DNA of 64,000 bases from Paenibacillus selenitireducens. GTDB lineage: Bacteria > Bacillota > Bacilli > Paenibacillales > Paenibacillaceae. Under the pieces are notes generated by a model that ran no database searches, was not told where the DNA came from, and was given only the letters and a program-made list of their open reading frames with translations. The position numbers were made by a program, and so were the translations under genes. The stretch lies in contig NZ_MSZX01000005.1 in NCBI RefSeq assembly GCF_002021565.1, forward strand, positions 372,027 through 436,026. The letters are read 5' to 3'. This document shows positions 52,247 to 60,285 of this stretch, piece after piece. The number at the start of each line of letters is the position of its first letter. Within the stretch, counting starts at the first letter, position 1.

Positions 52247-53339
52247 GCGATTTGATCCTCCTGTTAGCCTGGTGAATCCACGTCAACAGACACATGATGA
52301 AAGACAAAACAATGATACTTATCGTGATGGTTGGATAATAGAGGGTATACAGCCACTTCATGAACAACATGTCACTCATACTGAACTGTACGGCAAGAAT
52401 CAGAGCGATGGAAACCGATACGCAAAAAATGAATTTCGGGCGTTTGCCTCGGATGGGTGTCAGATCATATACGAAAAATATCGCGAGAGAGATACGGATA
52501 AATGCGCCTGACAACCACTGATAAATGGATAGAAAATCTAAATGGTTAATGTACTTGCCAATCGTGACAAGCCGCCATTGTTCAAAGACCGGAAATCGAA
52601 GGTCGGTCGCAATTTCACGCCCAAAGTTCGCGATGGAGCCAAGATAAGGACCTATGGTCAAACCAGCAAGGCATATAGCCAAAATTGCTAAGCCTTTATA
52701 GCTCACTTTCGTGGAGAGATGATGTTGCAGTAACAGGAACATGAACAATTCAACCATACCAGCCCCAGGGTAGACGATACCTTTTAAGATCGGGTAGAAT
52801 CCATTCTCGAATAGGGGTGTGATTAAGCTGTAATCCTTATATTGAAAGTTCAACCCCATCACAAAATAACCGAGAATAATCACGATAGGCAGTAAAGCAC
52901 CTGCACATATAGCAATTGATCGAATCCCGGCAAGTGCTGATAAGGAACATAATAAAGTCAGGATGGAGGCTAGCATAAATACGGGTGTTCTGGTCAAATA
53001 AGATGTCATGGTCCAATTCGTCGTATCTTTTAAGGTAACGAAAGCGATGGAGAATAAATACAAGATGAGAATCCCGACAATGACCCAAGCGATGAAGGAA
53101 CCCGATTGTTCTTTCAGCCATAAATAGATGGGTCTCGTTCCTTTTCTATTTAGGACATAAAGCAAGGTGGGTATCCACAGTAAAGCAATACAAAGGACCA
53201 ACAGGATACTCATCCATCCATCATTTCCAGTACACTGGAGAAGCAGCGGGATAATGTTAACATGGTTAAGTAATCCGGTAGATAAAATAAGGATCATACA
53301 GGCTTGGAAAAAGGTTATGGATTTTGTGCCAGCTTTCAT
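52227..53339 (-). CDS. Germinant receptor B subunit (GerAB, amino-acid permease-like)
   Basis: This 370-residue, roughly ten-helix protein of the endospore germination permease family (APC superfamily) forms the germinant-binding subunit. It starts KSITFFQACMILILSTGLLN and shows LRFPVFEQWRLVTIGKYINH LDFL near residue 265, a hallmark block. It is first in the operon B-A-C, an order also seen in other Paenibacillaceae receptors. Which amino acid or nucleoside it senses cannot be told. I could not pick a convincing SigG promoter upstream. Confidence 0.92.
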   Translation of the reverse strand: MKAGTKSITFFQACMILILSTGLLNHVNIIPLLLQCTGNDGWMSILLVLCIALLWIPTLLYVLNRKGTRPIYLWLKEQSGSFIAWVIVGILILYLFSIAFVTLKDTTNWTMTSYLTRTPVFMLASILTLLCSLSALAGIRSIAICAGALLPIVIILGYFVMGLNFQYKDYSLITPLFENGFYPILKGIVYPGAGMVELFMFLLLQHHLSTKVSYKGLAILAICLAGLTIGPYLGSIANFGREIATDLRFPVFEQWRLVTIGKYINHLDFLSIYQWLSGAFIRISLAIFFVYDLTPIRGKRPKFIFCVSVSIALILAVQFSMSDMLFMKWLYTLYYPTITISIIVLSFIMCLLTWIHQANRRIKSHDQPSN

Positions 53340-53510
53340 AGGAAACTCCTAACATTGCAAGATAATGTTAATTTGCACCAACAGGTGTGAAATCATTCCC
53401 ATGGGAAGGCTGTGCAAGCCAATCATCTTGAAATTCCATTGCAAGCGATTACGAGCGGATGATATGATCGAGATGACGAGGTGGAGAAAATAGCCAAGGG
53501 GGAGTATGGT

Positions 53511-53894
53511 ATGATGGAGTACTTGAACATTCACCATGTGAGTATCGCGGTACGTGATTTAACAAGAGCGAAACAATTTTACTCGGAGGTTCTACAGTTG
53601 CAAGAATTGACACGACCGCCGTTTCAATCCAAAGGTGCATGGTATGCGATCGGCGACCAACAACTTCATCTGATCGAATGTCCAGATGGCGAAGCGTTGC
53701 GCGAAGGTCCGATCAATTCGCAGGACAGCCATTTTGCGGTTTGGGTGAAGAGTTATCGAGATACAATTGCCTGGTTGGAACAGGCAGGTATTCCCTATGA
53801 AGCTCGTCCGGAGAGCGTTGCAGGATTTTCACAGATTTACATTTTGGACGTAGATCATCACATTATTGAGTTTGATGCGGCCTATCATTCATAA
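53511..53894 (+). CDS. Glyoxalase/VOC superfamily protein
   Basis: This 127-residue protein has the betaalphabetabetabeta metal fold of the VOC family. The N-terminal histidine lies in NIHHVSIAVRDLTRAKQFYS, a second candidate metal ligand in QLHLIECPD, further ligands around SHFAVWVKS, and the last glutamate in HHIIEFDA. It could be a glyoxalase, dioxygenase or antibiotic-binding protein. ATG 53511 lies 6 nt after AAGGGGGAG; the upstream extension to 53481 is rejected. It stands alone, divergent from the ger operon. Confidence 0.86.
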   Translation: MMEYLNIHHVSIAVRDLTRAKQFYSEVLQLQELTRPPFQSKGAWYAIGDQQLHLIECPDGEALREGPINSQDSHFAVWVKSYRDTIAWLEQAGIPYEARPESVAGFSQIYILDVDHHIIEFDAAYHS

Positions 53895-54004
53895 TTTAAA
53901 TGTTTCCGATGTCACAAAAATACATATAAAATGAAAATATCCTCGGGGGCTACACATTGATTTAGTTATAAAAATCCATATAGATTGTAGATAGGATGAC
54001 AACA

Positions 54005-54030
54005 GGGGCGTGCATGAGCACGCTCTTTTT
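54005..54030 (+). terminator. Terminator after the VOC gene
   Basis: GGGCGTGC (54005-54012) pairs with GCACGCTC (54017-54024) around ATGA, followed by six T residues. Confidence 0.82.
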
Positions 54031-54045
54031 TTGATTGTTGCCATA

Positions 54046-54915
54046 TCAATCCGAAATCTGATTCTGCTCTTTCGATCGTTCTTGTGCAGCAATATAGGCC
54101 TCCGGCATGAAGTCTGACTCTTTAATGTCAGTCGGAAGGTTGCCTGATTGTTCTTGAATCCAGTTACGCATAACCTGATTTATCTCAGCAGCCGCTTTCG
54201 TAGGTAGTTGATGTTTTACGTTCTGAATGAGGATCAACTTGAAATGGCGTAAACCTTGCTGGAGTATTTTGCGGTATCGTATAAAGCCTCGATCCTTATC
54301 ACCGTACAGCAGCAACACAGGTGTGTTGATCTTGGAAAGCTGATTCGTACAGTTGTAGTTTAAGCTGAACTTGTAATATTCTTGAATATTTTGGGTGTTC
54401 CCACATTGCGAGTTATGCAACAGATTGCGAAATGTATGTGCGCTGTCTGCATTTCCCCAAGTAATACCAAGCATCAGTAAACGCATCAATGGTTGCCATC
54501 CAGACATCCCGATCGCGAGTCGAATTCGGTTCCTTAGGACGAAATCACTCGCCTCAGACATCGTACTTATCAGTATTCCGCCCCAAAAACGGTCCGAATG
54601 AGCAAGCATCGCTTCTAATGCAATGGAGCCGCCAGCGGAATAACCACATATAATTGCCTTTTCAATGTTCAGATGATCCAGCAACTGCTTCATATCTTCG
54701 GTTATCAGCGCATAGGAAAGCGGGATGTTGGAGGGCTGACTTCGACCATGCCCTCGGATATCGAAGGTAATGACCTGAAACTGATCTGACAGTTGCATTT
54801 GCTGATAGCTAAAATTAGCACTCGTGAGTAGCGGAGGATGAATAAACACGATCGGGATGCCCGTCCCATACGTTTCATAGTAGAGCATGGTTCCGTTGAT
54901 AGATTCGAGTGGCAA
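54046..54915 (-). CDS. Alpha/beta-fold hydrolase
   Basis: This 289-residue cytoplasmic esterase- or lactonase-like enzyme has the nucleophile S93 in the elbow GYSAGG, the oxyanion-side FIHPPLLTSANF, the DIRGHGRS block, the acid in LLLYGDKDRGF and the histidine in QNVKHQLP. The 30-residue C-terminal tail is polar and unusual. GGAGTG-like AAAAGGAGTG lies upstream. It is monocistronic, and the substrate is not inferable. Confidence 0.88.
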   Translation of the reverse strand: MPLESINGTMLYYETYGTGIPIVFIHPPLLTSANFSYQQMQLSDQFQVITFDIRGHGRSQPSNIPLSYALITEDMKQLLDHLNIEKAIICGYSAGGSIALEAMLAHSDRFWGGILISTMSEASDFVLRNRIRLAIGMSGWQPLMRLLMLGITWGNADSAHTFRNLLHNSQCGNTQNIQEYYKFSLNYNCTNQLSKINTPVLLLYGDKDRGFIRYRKILQQGLRHFKLILIQNVKHQLPTKAAAEINQVMRNWIQEQSGNLPTDIKESDFMPEAYIAAQERSKEQNQISD

Positions 54916-55005
54916 GTGAAATCACTCCTTTTATGAGCATGAGTATCTCCCGATGAATAGGATGCGCTGTTTCGGAAATTCTAACCTGAAGAAGGAGGGG
55001 TTCTC

Positions 55006-55437
55006 ATGAAAACTTTACGTGAGATTATGACCACAGACTATGTAACCGTGTCGTCTGAAGACGACATTTATCAAATCGCCGTCAAAATGGAGCAGAATAA
55101 TATCGGCTTTATTCCGGTTGTAGACAACAAAAAATTAATGGGTGTCGTAACGGACCGTGACCTTGTGATTCGCGGTTATGCTGCAAAGAGACCTGGCTCT
55201 ACGCCTGCCAAGGAAGTCATGACACAAAATATCGTTACCGTTTCCCCGGATACAACCGTCGAAGAAGCTGCAAATATGATGTCGAAGGAAATGATTCGTC
55301 GTCTGGCTGTCGTCGATCAGGGTGAGCTAGCCGGCGTCGTGGCGATCGGAGACCTAGCCGTTACAGATCAATTCGACAGCATCGCCAGTGATGCGCTAAG
55401 TGAAATTTCCCAGCATACCGATGTTGTACATCATTAA
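55006..55437 (+). CDS. CBS-domain pair protein
   Basis: This 143-residue stand-alone Bateman module has two CBS repeats (about 7-60 and 72-128), including MGVVTDRDLVIRG and LAGVVAIGDLAV. Such proteins, like B. subtilis YhcV, bind adenine nucleotides or related ligands and may act as energy or stress sensors. GAAGGAGG precedes the ATG closely. It is followed by a strong terminator and has no operon partners. Confidence 0.9.
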   Translation: MKTLREIMTTDYVTVSSEDDIYQIAVKMEQNNIGFIPVVDNKKLMGVVTDRDLVIRGYAAKRPGSTPAKEVMTQNIVTVSPDTTVEEAANMMSKEMIRRLAVVDQGELAGVVAIGDLAVTDQFDSIASDALSEISQHTDVVHH

Positions 55438-55488
55438 TGAATATGAATTAATGTATCGAATGAAAATTAGGCATGCGTGAGTATGCTC

Positions 55489-55534
55489 AAAGTGTCGATA
55501 AAGTCCAGAGGACTTTTCGGCACTTTATTTTTTT
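55489..55534 (+). terminator. Terminator after the CBS gene
   Basis: AAAGTGTCGA plus AAAGTCC pairs with GGACTTT plus CGGCACTTT over 55489-55526, followed by ATTTTTTT. Confidence 0.88.
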
Positions 55535-55622
55535 GGTGGATCTCGTCTCGTAGAATTAAAATGTAACTCCTAATTACGAACTTTCGCTAAATAAACCGTG
55601 CGCACACGTCTGTTGATTTTGA

Positions 55623-55652
55623 GCAAAAGAAAACCGCCATCATTAGGCGGTT
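55623..55652 (-). terminator. Minus-strand terminator for the small ORF at 55677
   Basis: On the minus strand AACCGCC pairs with GGCGGTT (55652-55646 with 55638-55632), followed by TTCTTTT. It marks the ORF upstream as transcribed. Confidence 0.75.
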
Positions 55653-55676
55653 AGTTTGTTTAATAAGGCGTTCATT

Positions 55677-55850
55677 TTAATGATGCCACCATGACTCCAC
55701 GATCTGATGTGCAACTTGCGGGTAATAACCTTTTCCAACTAGATAGGAGATAGCTGCAGCCTCTCTTAAAGCATGTTCGGTTGATATCGTTTGAGCTTCT
55801 CTCAAACCGTTTTGAACCCATGGTTCAACCATAGTTAATGTTTCCTGCAT
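55677..55850 (-). CDS. Small conserved-looking hypothetical protein
   Basis: This is a 57-residue peptide, predicted helical and soluble, with a C terminus rich in aromatics (LVGKGYYPQVAHQIVESWWH). No family is recognised. ATG 55850 is the first good start; the frame can be extended to a TTG at 55880. A terminator lies 25 nt downstream, which supports a real transcript. It lies among spore-type genes but has no visible spore signature. Confidence 0.5.
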   Translation of the reverse strand: MQETLTMVEPWVQNGLREAQTISTEHALREAAAISYLVGKGYYPQVAHQIVESWWHH

Positions 55851-55927
55851 TATGCCCAGTCCATTTTTTGTTGAGCCCAAAATATCACATTATCGACATT
55901 AGGCCTAAAAGTACTATATCGTTATTA

Positions 55928-56038
55928 TTAGATACCGAAACCGAAGCCAGAGCAAGCGCAAGCGACAATAACTAACAAGATGAACAATACAAGGATTGTA
56001 CTTGTGCTTGTAAATAAACCTCCACGTAAATCGCCCAT
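55928..56038 (-). CDS. YjcZ-like small spore peptide, copy 1
   Basis: This is a 36-residue hydrophobic peptide: MGDLRGGLFT, a 15-residue membrane stretch (ILVLFILLVIVACACS), and GFGFGI. It follows GGAGGTG by 7 nt. The layout (Gly-rich end and one helix LVLFILLVIV) matches the YjcZ family of short sporulation peptides. A SigK-like -10 (CATAACATA) lies about 30 nt upstream. It was absent from length-limited ORF calls. A sister copy lies 384 bp away. Confidence 0.75.
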   Translation of the reverse strand: MGDLRGGLFTSTSTILVLFILLVIVACACSGFGFGI

Positions 56039-56068
56039 TTCAACACCTCCCTATTTTTGAGTACCAGT

Positions 56069-56077
56069 TATGTTATG
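56069..56077 (-). promoter_or_regulatory. SigK-like -10 for YjcZ-like copy 1
   Basis: On the minus strand CATAACATA fits the SigK pattern CATANNNTA, with an AC 17 nt upstream. The same -10 is kept in the sister copy. Confidence 0.5.
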
Positions 56078-56237
56078 AAGGTTGATCTCACTTTGTTTGG
56101 ACGATTGTTACTGGATTATTTCACTATATTGAGATCAGATAACGTTGCCTTCTCAAATCGATTTTTTATTATGCATGGCTACTAAAGTAGTAATCGAATG
56201 ATGAAATGTCACAAGAATTGATAGAAATTAGTTTAAA

Positions 56238-56259
56238 AGCCCCGGACCACTCCGAGGCT
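56238..56259 (-). terminator. Terminator after YjcZ-like copy 2
   Basis: On the minus strand AGCCTCGGA pairs with CCGGGGCT, followed by TTTTAAA. Confidence 0.65.
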
Positions 56260-56317
56260 CTTTTCATTTCGATTTTCACATGATAGACATTAAGCCTTAA
56301 AGGCATGATCTGCATTA

Positions 56318-56422
56318 TTAGATACCAAAACCACAGCAAGCGCAAGCGACGATTACTAACAAGATAAACAATACAAGGATTGTACCTGTGCTAGTAAATA
56401 AACCTCCACGAAAATCGCCCAT
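56318..56422 (-). CDS. YjcZ-like small spore peptide, copy 2
   Basis: This is a 34-residue peptide nearly identical to copy 1: MGDFRGGLFT, the same helix, then ACACCGFGI, with a CACC cysteine cluster. AAGGAGGTG lies 7 nt before the ATG. The upstream SigK-like CATAACATA is conserved. It is likely incorporated in the spore coat or membrane. No biochemical role is known for these peptides. Confidence 0.75.
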   Translation of the reverse strand: MGDFRGGLFTSTGTILVLFILLVIVACACCGFGI

Positions 56423-56452
56423 TTGAGCACCTCCTTAATTTTTAGTACCCGA

Positions 56453-56461
56453 TATGTTATG
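56453..56461 (-). promoter_or_regulatory. SigK-like -10 for YjcZ-like copy 2
   Basis: On the minus strand CATAACATA matches the -10 of copy 1. The candidate upstream AC is 15 nt away, slightly short. Confidence 0.45.
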
Positions 56462-56520
56462 AAGGTTGCTCTCATTGTTTGGATGATTGTTACTAGTTAT
56501 TTTCACTATATTGGAATGAC

Positions 56521-56721
56521 TTACTGAAGTAAAAATCCTCGGAACGATGTAAACTGTAGTATGGGGCAGCCTTCTTTTTCAGAAATATCGCGAGCCGGTA
56601 CGCCTACAGTTAATAAGATTTTTAATAGGCTGGTAACCATTGGCGCGATACGCTGCAATCCGCTAATTTCCACATGTTCTACTGTCAAGTGGTGCCCACT
56701 CAAGATTTGTTTGTATTGCAT
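56521..56721 (-). CDS. Hypothetical 66-residue ORF, doubtful
   Basis: The peptide starts MQYKQILSGHHLTVEHVEIS and has a mildly hydrophobic middle. Only a poor ribosome binding site (AGGT, 11 nt) precedes it. No family is recognised. It may be a real small gene in this cluster of short spore-type genes or a chance frame. Confidence 0.3.
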   Translation of the reverse strand: MQYKQILSGHHLTVEHVEISGLQRIAPMVTSLLKILLTVGVPARDISEKEGCPILQFTSFRGFLLQ

Positions 56722-56764
56722 AGTTTATTGTACCTGGCCTTTTACCATGGCGAAGTTATTATAG

Positions 56765-56929
56765 CTAAACCACAAGTACGGTTGACGAACCTTGCTGCCT
56801 CAGATAAATCCAAACAATAAATAGAACGATTACAACTGCAAATAGTAGCAGTATGGCAGCGATAAAGGCTAGTTTATTTAACTCTCTGCTGGAGACTGGC
56901 GTTTTGAAATTTCTTTTTTTGTTATACAA
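56765..56929 (-). CDS. Small single-pass membrane protein, TTG start
   Basis: This is a 54-residue peptide: a basic start (MYNKKRNFKTP), then a clear transmembrane helix (LAFIAAILLLFAVVIVLFIV), then a short polar tail. The start is a TTG, placed 8 nt after a perfect AAGGAGG. That strong site makes the gene credible despite its size. It is convergent with nothing and divergent from the glycosyltransferase. Function is unknown. Confidence 0.6.
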   Translation of the reverse strand: MYNKKRNFKTPVSSRELNKLAFIAAILLLFAVVIVLFIVWIYLRQQGSSTVLVV

Positions 56930-57087
56930 CGGTCGTTCCTCCTTTTAAAGAAAATGCTCGTGTTCATACTTGTATGATATGAAAAAGGAGATAATCTGAT
57001 CAAAAATTAGGTTGTACCCTATTTCTTTTGAATTTGATAATTATCTAAAACCGTTTTTGAATCGTTTTAGAAAGAAGGATTTGCTGC

Positions 57088-58104
57088 ATGAAAAAGCGAA
57101 TGAAACTTCCGAAAAAAAACAAATTAACAATCGTTCAAGTGATTTCGAATTATCCAAGTGCACAGCCTGTGCCTTCCATTAAGGGTGGGACGGAGAAAAT
57201 TGTGTTTGAACTGACGGAAGAATTGGTTAGACGAGGGCATAACGTGTATTTATTTGCGGCTTTGGGGAGTAGGAGCAAGGCCAATCTGATTACCTATCCT
57301 AAGGGGTTACGGCATAAAAGTATCGCTAGGTTTGTCACGCGTAAGACACCTATGGGAGCTGACATAATCCACGACCATACATTCCATTCTGCTATAGGCC
57401 AAACCATTCAGAGCATTCCAACGCTATGCACCTTTCATATCCCGGTCAAACGGCGCGTCAAATACCCGGTATACGTCAGTAAAAGTGCCCGCCAGCTTAC
57501 GGGGAACAACAAAGGATTTTACGTATATAACGGGATTAATACGAGTGAATATGAATTCAGCACCGAGAAACATGGATATTTGTTGTTTATGGGTAGAATT
57601 ATTCGCAATAAAGGTGTTTTGCATGCCATCGAAGTCGCTGAAAAGACCGGGAAAAAGTTGATTATCGCTGGACCCGTAAAAGCCCCGCATTTTTTTCGAA
57701 GAGAAGTGAAGCCGCGTATCCAGAAAAATGCGAATATTCAATATGTTGGACCCGTAGGTGGAAAACTGAAGCAGCAGCTGTTGAAGCATGCGGAATGTGT
57801 ACTATTCCCGACATTATGGGATGAACCGTTCGGATTGGTTATGATAGAAAGTATGGCTTGCGGTACGCCTGTGTTGGCGCTCGGGAATGGTGCAGTGCCG
57901 GAAGTATTGTCCGGATTTCCTAATTTAATATGCAACACCGTGCATGATATGGTCGCAAAGGTTCGGAAGAAGAAGTATCCCACACCACATAAATTGAGAA
58001 AGTACGTCACGAAACGCTTTACCAACAAGAAGATGACGGACAGCTATATGGAAATTTATCAAGACATCATTCAAAGAGAAGCGGGTAATAGCAAACGGGG
58101 TTGA
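57088..58104 (+). CDS. Glycosyltransferase, GT4-like
   Basis: This 338-residue cytoplasmic GT-B enzyme transfers a sugar to an unknown acceptor. It shows an N-terminal acceptor domain with PSIKGGTEKIVFELTEELVR, the central FMGRIIRNKGVLHAIEVAEK nucleotide-sugar domain entry, and the GT4 signature LWDEPFGLVMIESMACGTPV with the E-x7-E pair. The C terminus is rich in lysine. It is shorter than most GT4 enzymes (about 370-400). AAGAAGGA precedes the ATG. Its place between spore genes hints at spore-surface glycosylation, which is inference. Confidence 0.88.
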   Translation: MKKRMKLPKKNKLTIVQVISNYPSAQPVPSIKGGTEKIVFELTEELVRRGHNVYLFAALGSRSKANLITYPKGLRHKSIARFVTRKTPMGADIIHDHTFHSAIGQTIQSIPTLCTFHIPVKRRVKYPVYVSKSARQLTGNNKGFYVYNGINTSEYEFSTEKHGYLLFMGRIIRNKGVLHAIEVAEKTGKKLIIAGPVKAPHFFRREVKPRIQKNANIQYVGPVGGKLKQQLLKHAECVLFPTLWDEPFGLVMIESMACGTPVLALGNGAVPEVLSGFPNLICNTVHDMVAKVRKKKYPTPHKLRKYVTKRFTNKKMTDSYMEIYQDIIQREAGNSKRG

Positions 58105-58148
58105 TTACGATGTTTGTTAAACAGCTTATTAAAAATAAAGCTAAAAGA

Positions 58149-58207
58149 ACAAATGCGGTTGCCTCTTAAGGGAGGGGGGACTGCATTTGTTTTTTTATAC
58201 TAATTTT
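58149..58207 (+). terminator. Terminator after the glycosyltransferase gene
   Basis: ACAAATGC (58149-58156) pairs with GCATTTGT (58193-58200), with inner CCTC/GAGG pairing, and is followed by TTTTTTT. Confidence 0.82.
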
Positions 58208-58357
58208 AGATCAAATCCTTTATCCAAGCGGTGACGATCAGCTTGTCCGAACTATATAGAAATATCTCATTAAAGTAGAGAAAGCCGATGCTTCGGATAC
58301 GAATAACAACCAACAGGAACAAGATGCGGAAACTGCTGATGAATAATAGATGAATGT

Positions 58358-58401
58358 GGACAGGATAATACCCCAAAACGGGTGGTTTCCTGTCCTTTTT
58401 T
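58358..58401 (+). terminator. Second plus-strand terminator, after a gene relic
   Basis: GGACAGGA (58358-58365) pairs with TCCTGTCC (58388-58395), with CCC/GGG inside, followed by TTTTTT. The 150 nt before it end in an open frame of 26 acidic, Asn/Gln-rich codons closing at TAA near 58345, perhaps the tail of a lost gene. Confidence 0.75.
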
Positions 58402-58417
58402 AATAGCCATATGTGAA

Positions 58418-58654
58418 TTATACGATTCCCTTATTACCAAATGTCGATTGATTCGAATCGTTCACATCAGAATCCCAGGTATTAGTAGCGCTGACAGCAT
58501 TATTGTTCGTCATGAAATCTCCTGTATTAAACGACCCTGAACCGCCATAGGATTTGTTGGTGCTTTCTGGTGATACTTGTAATGTATCGCCAATAAGCAC
58601 AACTCCAGATGATCCTACGCTTGAGATTTTAATATTTCCAACTATGGAAGGCAT
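58418..58654 (-). CDS. gerPF: Spore germination protein GerPF (GerPA/PF family)
   Basis: This is a 78-residue protein: MPSIVGNIKISSVGSSGVVL, GDTLQVSPESTNKSYGGSGS, FNTGDFMTNNNAVSATNTWD SD. This is the GerPA/GerPF pattern. Being last in the operon fits GerPF. GerP proteins sit in the spore coat and help small germinants reach the inner membrane receptor. AGAGGTGG precedes ATG 58654; the longer frame to 58720 is rejected. Confidence 0.87.
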   Translation of the reverse strand: MPSIVGNIKISSVGSSGVVLIGDTLQVSPESTNKSYGGSGSFNTGDFMTNNNAVSATNTWDSDVNDSNQSTFGNKGIV

Positions 58655-58750
58655 ACGTAATACCACCTCTATTGGCAACCAAGATAATGCATCATATGTT
58701 GTCATTTGCCTAAGTGACACTTTTTAAATATGCAAGCTGAATATCTAAAA

Positions 58751-59119
58751 TTATTTCTTCTGTATTCGCTGTTGTATCTGTTTGAATCTCGATTCACTCT
58801 CAATTAAGCAGTTTGAACCAATTTGAATAATCGAAGAAGTATCTACTCCCTTTATTTCTATATCCCTTACTTTTATGAATTTTGATTCGTTAACGATATT
58901 CATCTGTAAAGGAGTCAGTGCTATCGGTTCTGGAATTTCTTTAGAGAAAATCGGATAATCGTTAAAATCCCCTTCGGTTCCAAGATAGGTAGAACTCTCT
59001 TTTTGGAAAACGAGAGCTTTTGAATCAGGTGTCAGCCTTTGTGCATCTCCTACAATTAGAATGGCACTCGCCGAAATGCTGTCAACATGTAGCAGCTGAA
59101 CGCATGAGATTCTTGCCAT
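58751..59119 (-). CDS. gerPE: Spore germination protein GerPE
   Basis: This 122-residue protein has the GerPE repeat-like pattern: VQLLHVDSISASAILIVGDA near the start and the related VRDIEIKGVDTSSIIQIGSN near residue 90. It begins 1 nt after the gerPD stop region and is followed by about 100 nt before gerPF. Its role is as a spore-coat GerP component. Confidence 0.85.
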   Translation of the reverse strand: MARISCVQLLHVDSISASAILIVGDAQRLTPDSKALVFQKESSTYLGTEGDFNDYPIFSKEIPEPIALTPLQMNIVNESKFIKVRDIEIKGVDTSSIIQIGSNCLIESESRFKQIQQRIQKK

Positions 59120-59120
59120 T

Positions 59121-59303
59121 TTATGATCTTGCTGGTACTGGAGCCGCTGGAGTGACGATTACCGATTCTGGGGGAGTATCCGAAATAGAAGAACATTTAA
59201 TCACTTCAGTATCACCGACCATCAATACAGAAGAAGTGGACACACTTGTCACACGGATTGAAGTTACTTTGATTTCTTTATTAATGACTGTCATTTGTAT
59301 CAT
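59121..59303 (-). CDS. gerPD: Spore germination protein GerPD
   Basis: This is a 60-residue protein with VINKEIKVTSIRVTSVSTSS and VLMVGDTEVIKCSSISDTPP, the GerPD pattern, and a Pro-rich tail. AAGGGAGC lies 9-10 nt before the ATG. It fits between gerPC (5 nt upstream) and gerPE. Confidence 0.87.
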   Translation of the reverse strand: MIQMTVINKEIKVTSIRVTSVSTSSVLMVGDTEVIKCSSISDTPPESVIVTPAAPVPARS

Positions 59304-59308
59304 AATGC

Positions 59309-59917
59309 TTAAGCTCCCTTCGGATCAGATTGAATCGTCCTGATATGCTGTTCAATCGCCATTTGAATGTCTCTTTTCACATGATCCAATATATGTTGTC
59401 TAGCCATTGACGCATCCTTAGCTGTCTCTTCATCCATTTGGTTGATATAATAATGAATTCTGTCATGTATTTGTTTTTTTAAATCACTTACCATGAGTTG
59501 TCGATACTCTTGATCTACATGTACTTGGTGTGTTTTCGTAAAGGAATCAATTGTATCCGGGACTTGATTTTGTAGATATTGGTCCATCATTTTAGATGTG
59601 GAATCATAAAGGTCGGATTGTTTATCCTTAGAATTGTGCACCCAACTACAACCATCTTTTGCCATATCCTCAATAGATTTCGCTCCATCCGGTGTAACCC
59701 CGATGACAAGTGTTCCGTTTAAATTTTCCATTTTTAGCATATCAAATCGATACTCGATTTTATCTATTGAAATTTGCTTTTGATTTCTGATCCCTGTCAA
59801 CTCTTTTTTTAATTCTTCGAGGTTTGTTTCTAATTTATTTATCCGGTCTGTCTGCCAGTTGATATAAGTATGAAGTTGATGAAAATAATGGCTCCACTCA
59901 TTTGAAGCTTGATTCAT
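59309..59917 (-). CDS. gerPC: Spore germination protein GerPC
   Basis: This is a 202-residue protein with a coiled-coil segment at about 18-48 (INKLETNLEELKKELTGIRN), the block IEYRFDMLKMENLNGTLVIG VTP characteristic of GerPC, and a helical C-terminal part. AGGAGG lies 8 nt before the ATG. It is the largest coat component of the GerP set. Confidence 0.88.
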   Translation of the reverse strand: MNQASNEWSHYFHQLHTYINWQTDRINKLETNLEELKKELTGIRNQKQISIDKIEYRFDMLKMENLNGTLVIGVTPDGAKSIEDMAKDGCSWVHNSKDKQSDLYDSTSKMMDQYLQNQVPDTIDSFTKTHQVHVDQEYRQLMVSDLKKQIHDRIHYYINQMDEETAKDASMARQHILDHVKRDIQMAIEQHIRTIQSDPKGA

Positions 59918-59946
59918 GGCGGGTTCCTCCTGAAAAATATTTGTTA

Positions 59947-60141
59947 TTAACCTGGAGGTGGCAAAGGGACTAGAGGTTCTTCAGATTCACTCTCCGCGGC
60001 CTGAGGAGAACCACCTGTGTTGTACGAATTTGATAGTGGATTTATAACGCCAGTACTGCCAATCTGCAATATGGAAGAATTTGATATCGTGCCCACATGC
60101 AAGTTTTGAATTGTAATACTCTGGTGGACAATGAGATTCAT
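59947..60141 (-). CDS. gerPB: Spore germination protein GerPB
   Basis: This is a 64-residue protein: MNLIVHQSITIQNLHVGTIS, NSSILQIGSTGVINPLSNSY and NTGG, then a Pro/Glu tail. This is the GerPB pattern. It is first in the operon, with no gerPA ahead of it. ATG 60141 is favoured over 60162 by the family N terminus and AGGTGG upstream. Confidence 0.88.
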   Translation of the reverse strand: MNLIVHQSITIQNLHVGTISNSSILQIGSTGVINPLSNSYNTGGSPQAAESESEEPLVPLPPPG

Positions 60142-60183
60142 ACGATACCACCTACATTCCACGGTTTATTCCAGATTACACAA

Positions 60184-60211
60184 CGTATGCAGGCAAATGC
60201 CTATTTGTTAC
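60184..60211 (-). promoter_or_regulatory. Candidate SigK promoter of the gerP operon
   Basis: On the minus strand GTAAC (60211-60207) and CATACGTTG, whose CATACG is at 60189-60184, fit the SigK pattern AC-N17-CATANNNT. gerP operons are SigK-dependent in Bacillus. Confidence 0.5.
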
Positions 60212-60285
60212 GGCAACAATAGGTGAACACCTAAAGACTAAACTTACATACAATATAGAAAATATTAATTGGAGAGGTGACAAAG

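Larger units (their letters stand above)
55894..56514. repeat. Tandem duplication of the YjcZ-like gene with its promoter
   Basis: Segments of about 230 bp (roughly 55894-56128 and 56282-56514) align throughout, including flanking TATGTTATGAAGGTTG and TTTCACTATATTG, at an offset of 384 bp. The duplication covers promoter, ribosome binding site and gene. Confidence 0.75.

Noticed and set aside
53245-53380. GTTAAC-containing AT-rich motifs resembling the dif-like right arm
   Set aside because: They lack the ACATAA left arm and the 28-bp register. One lies inside the gerB-type coding sequence.
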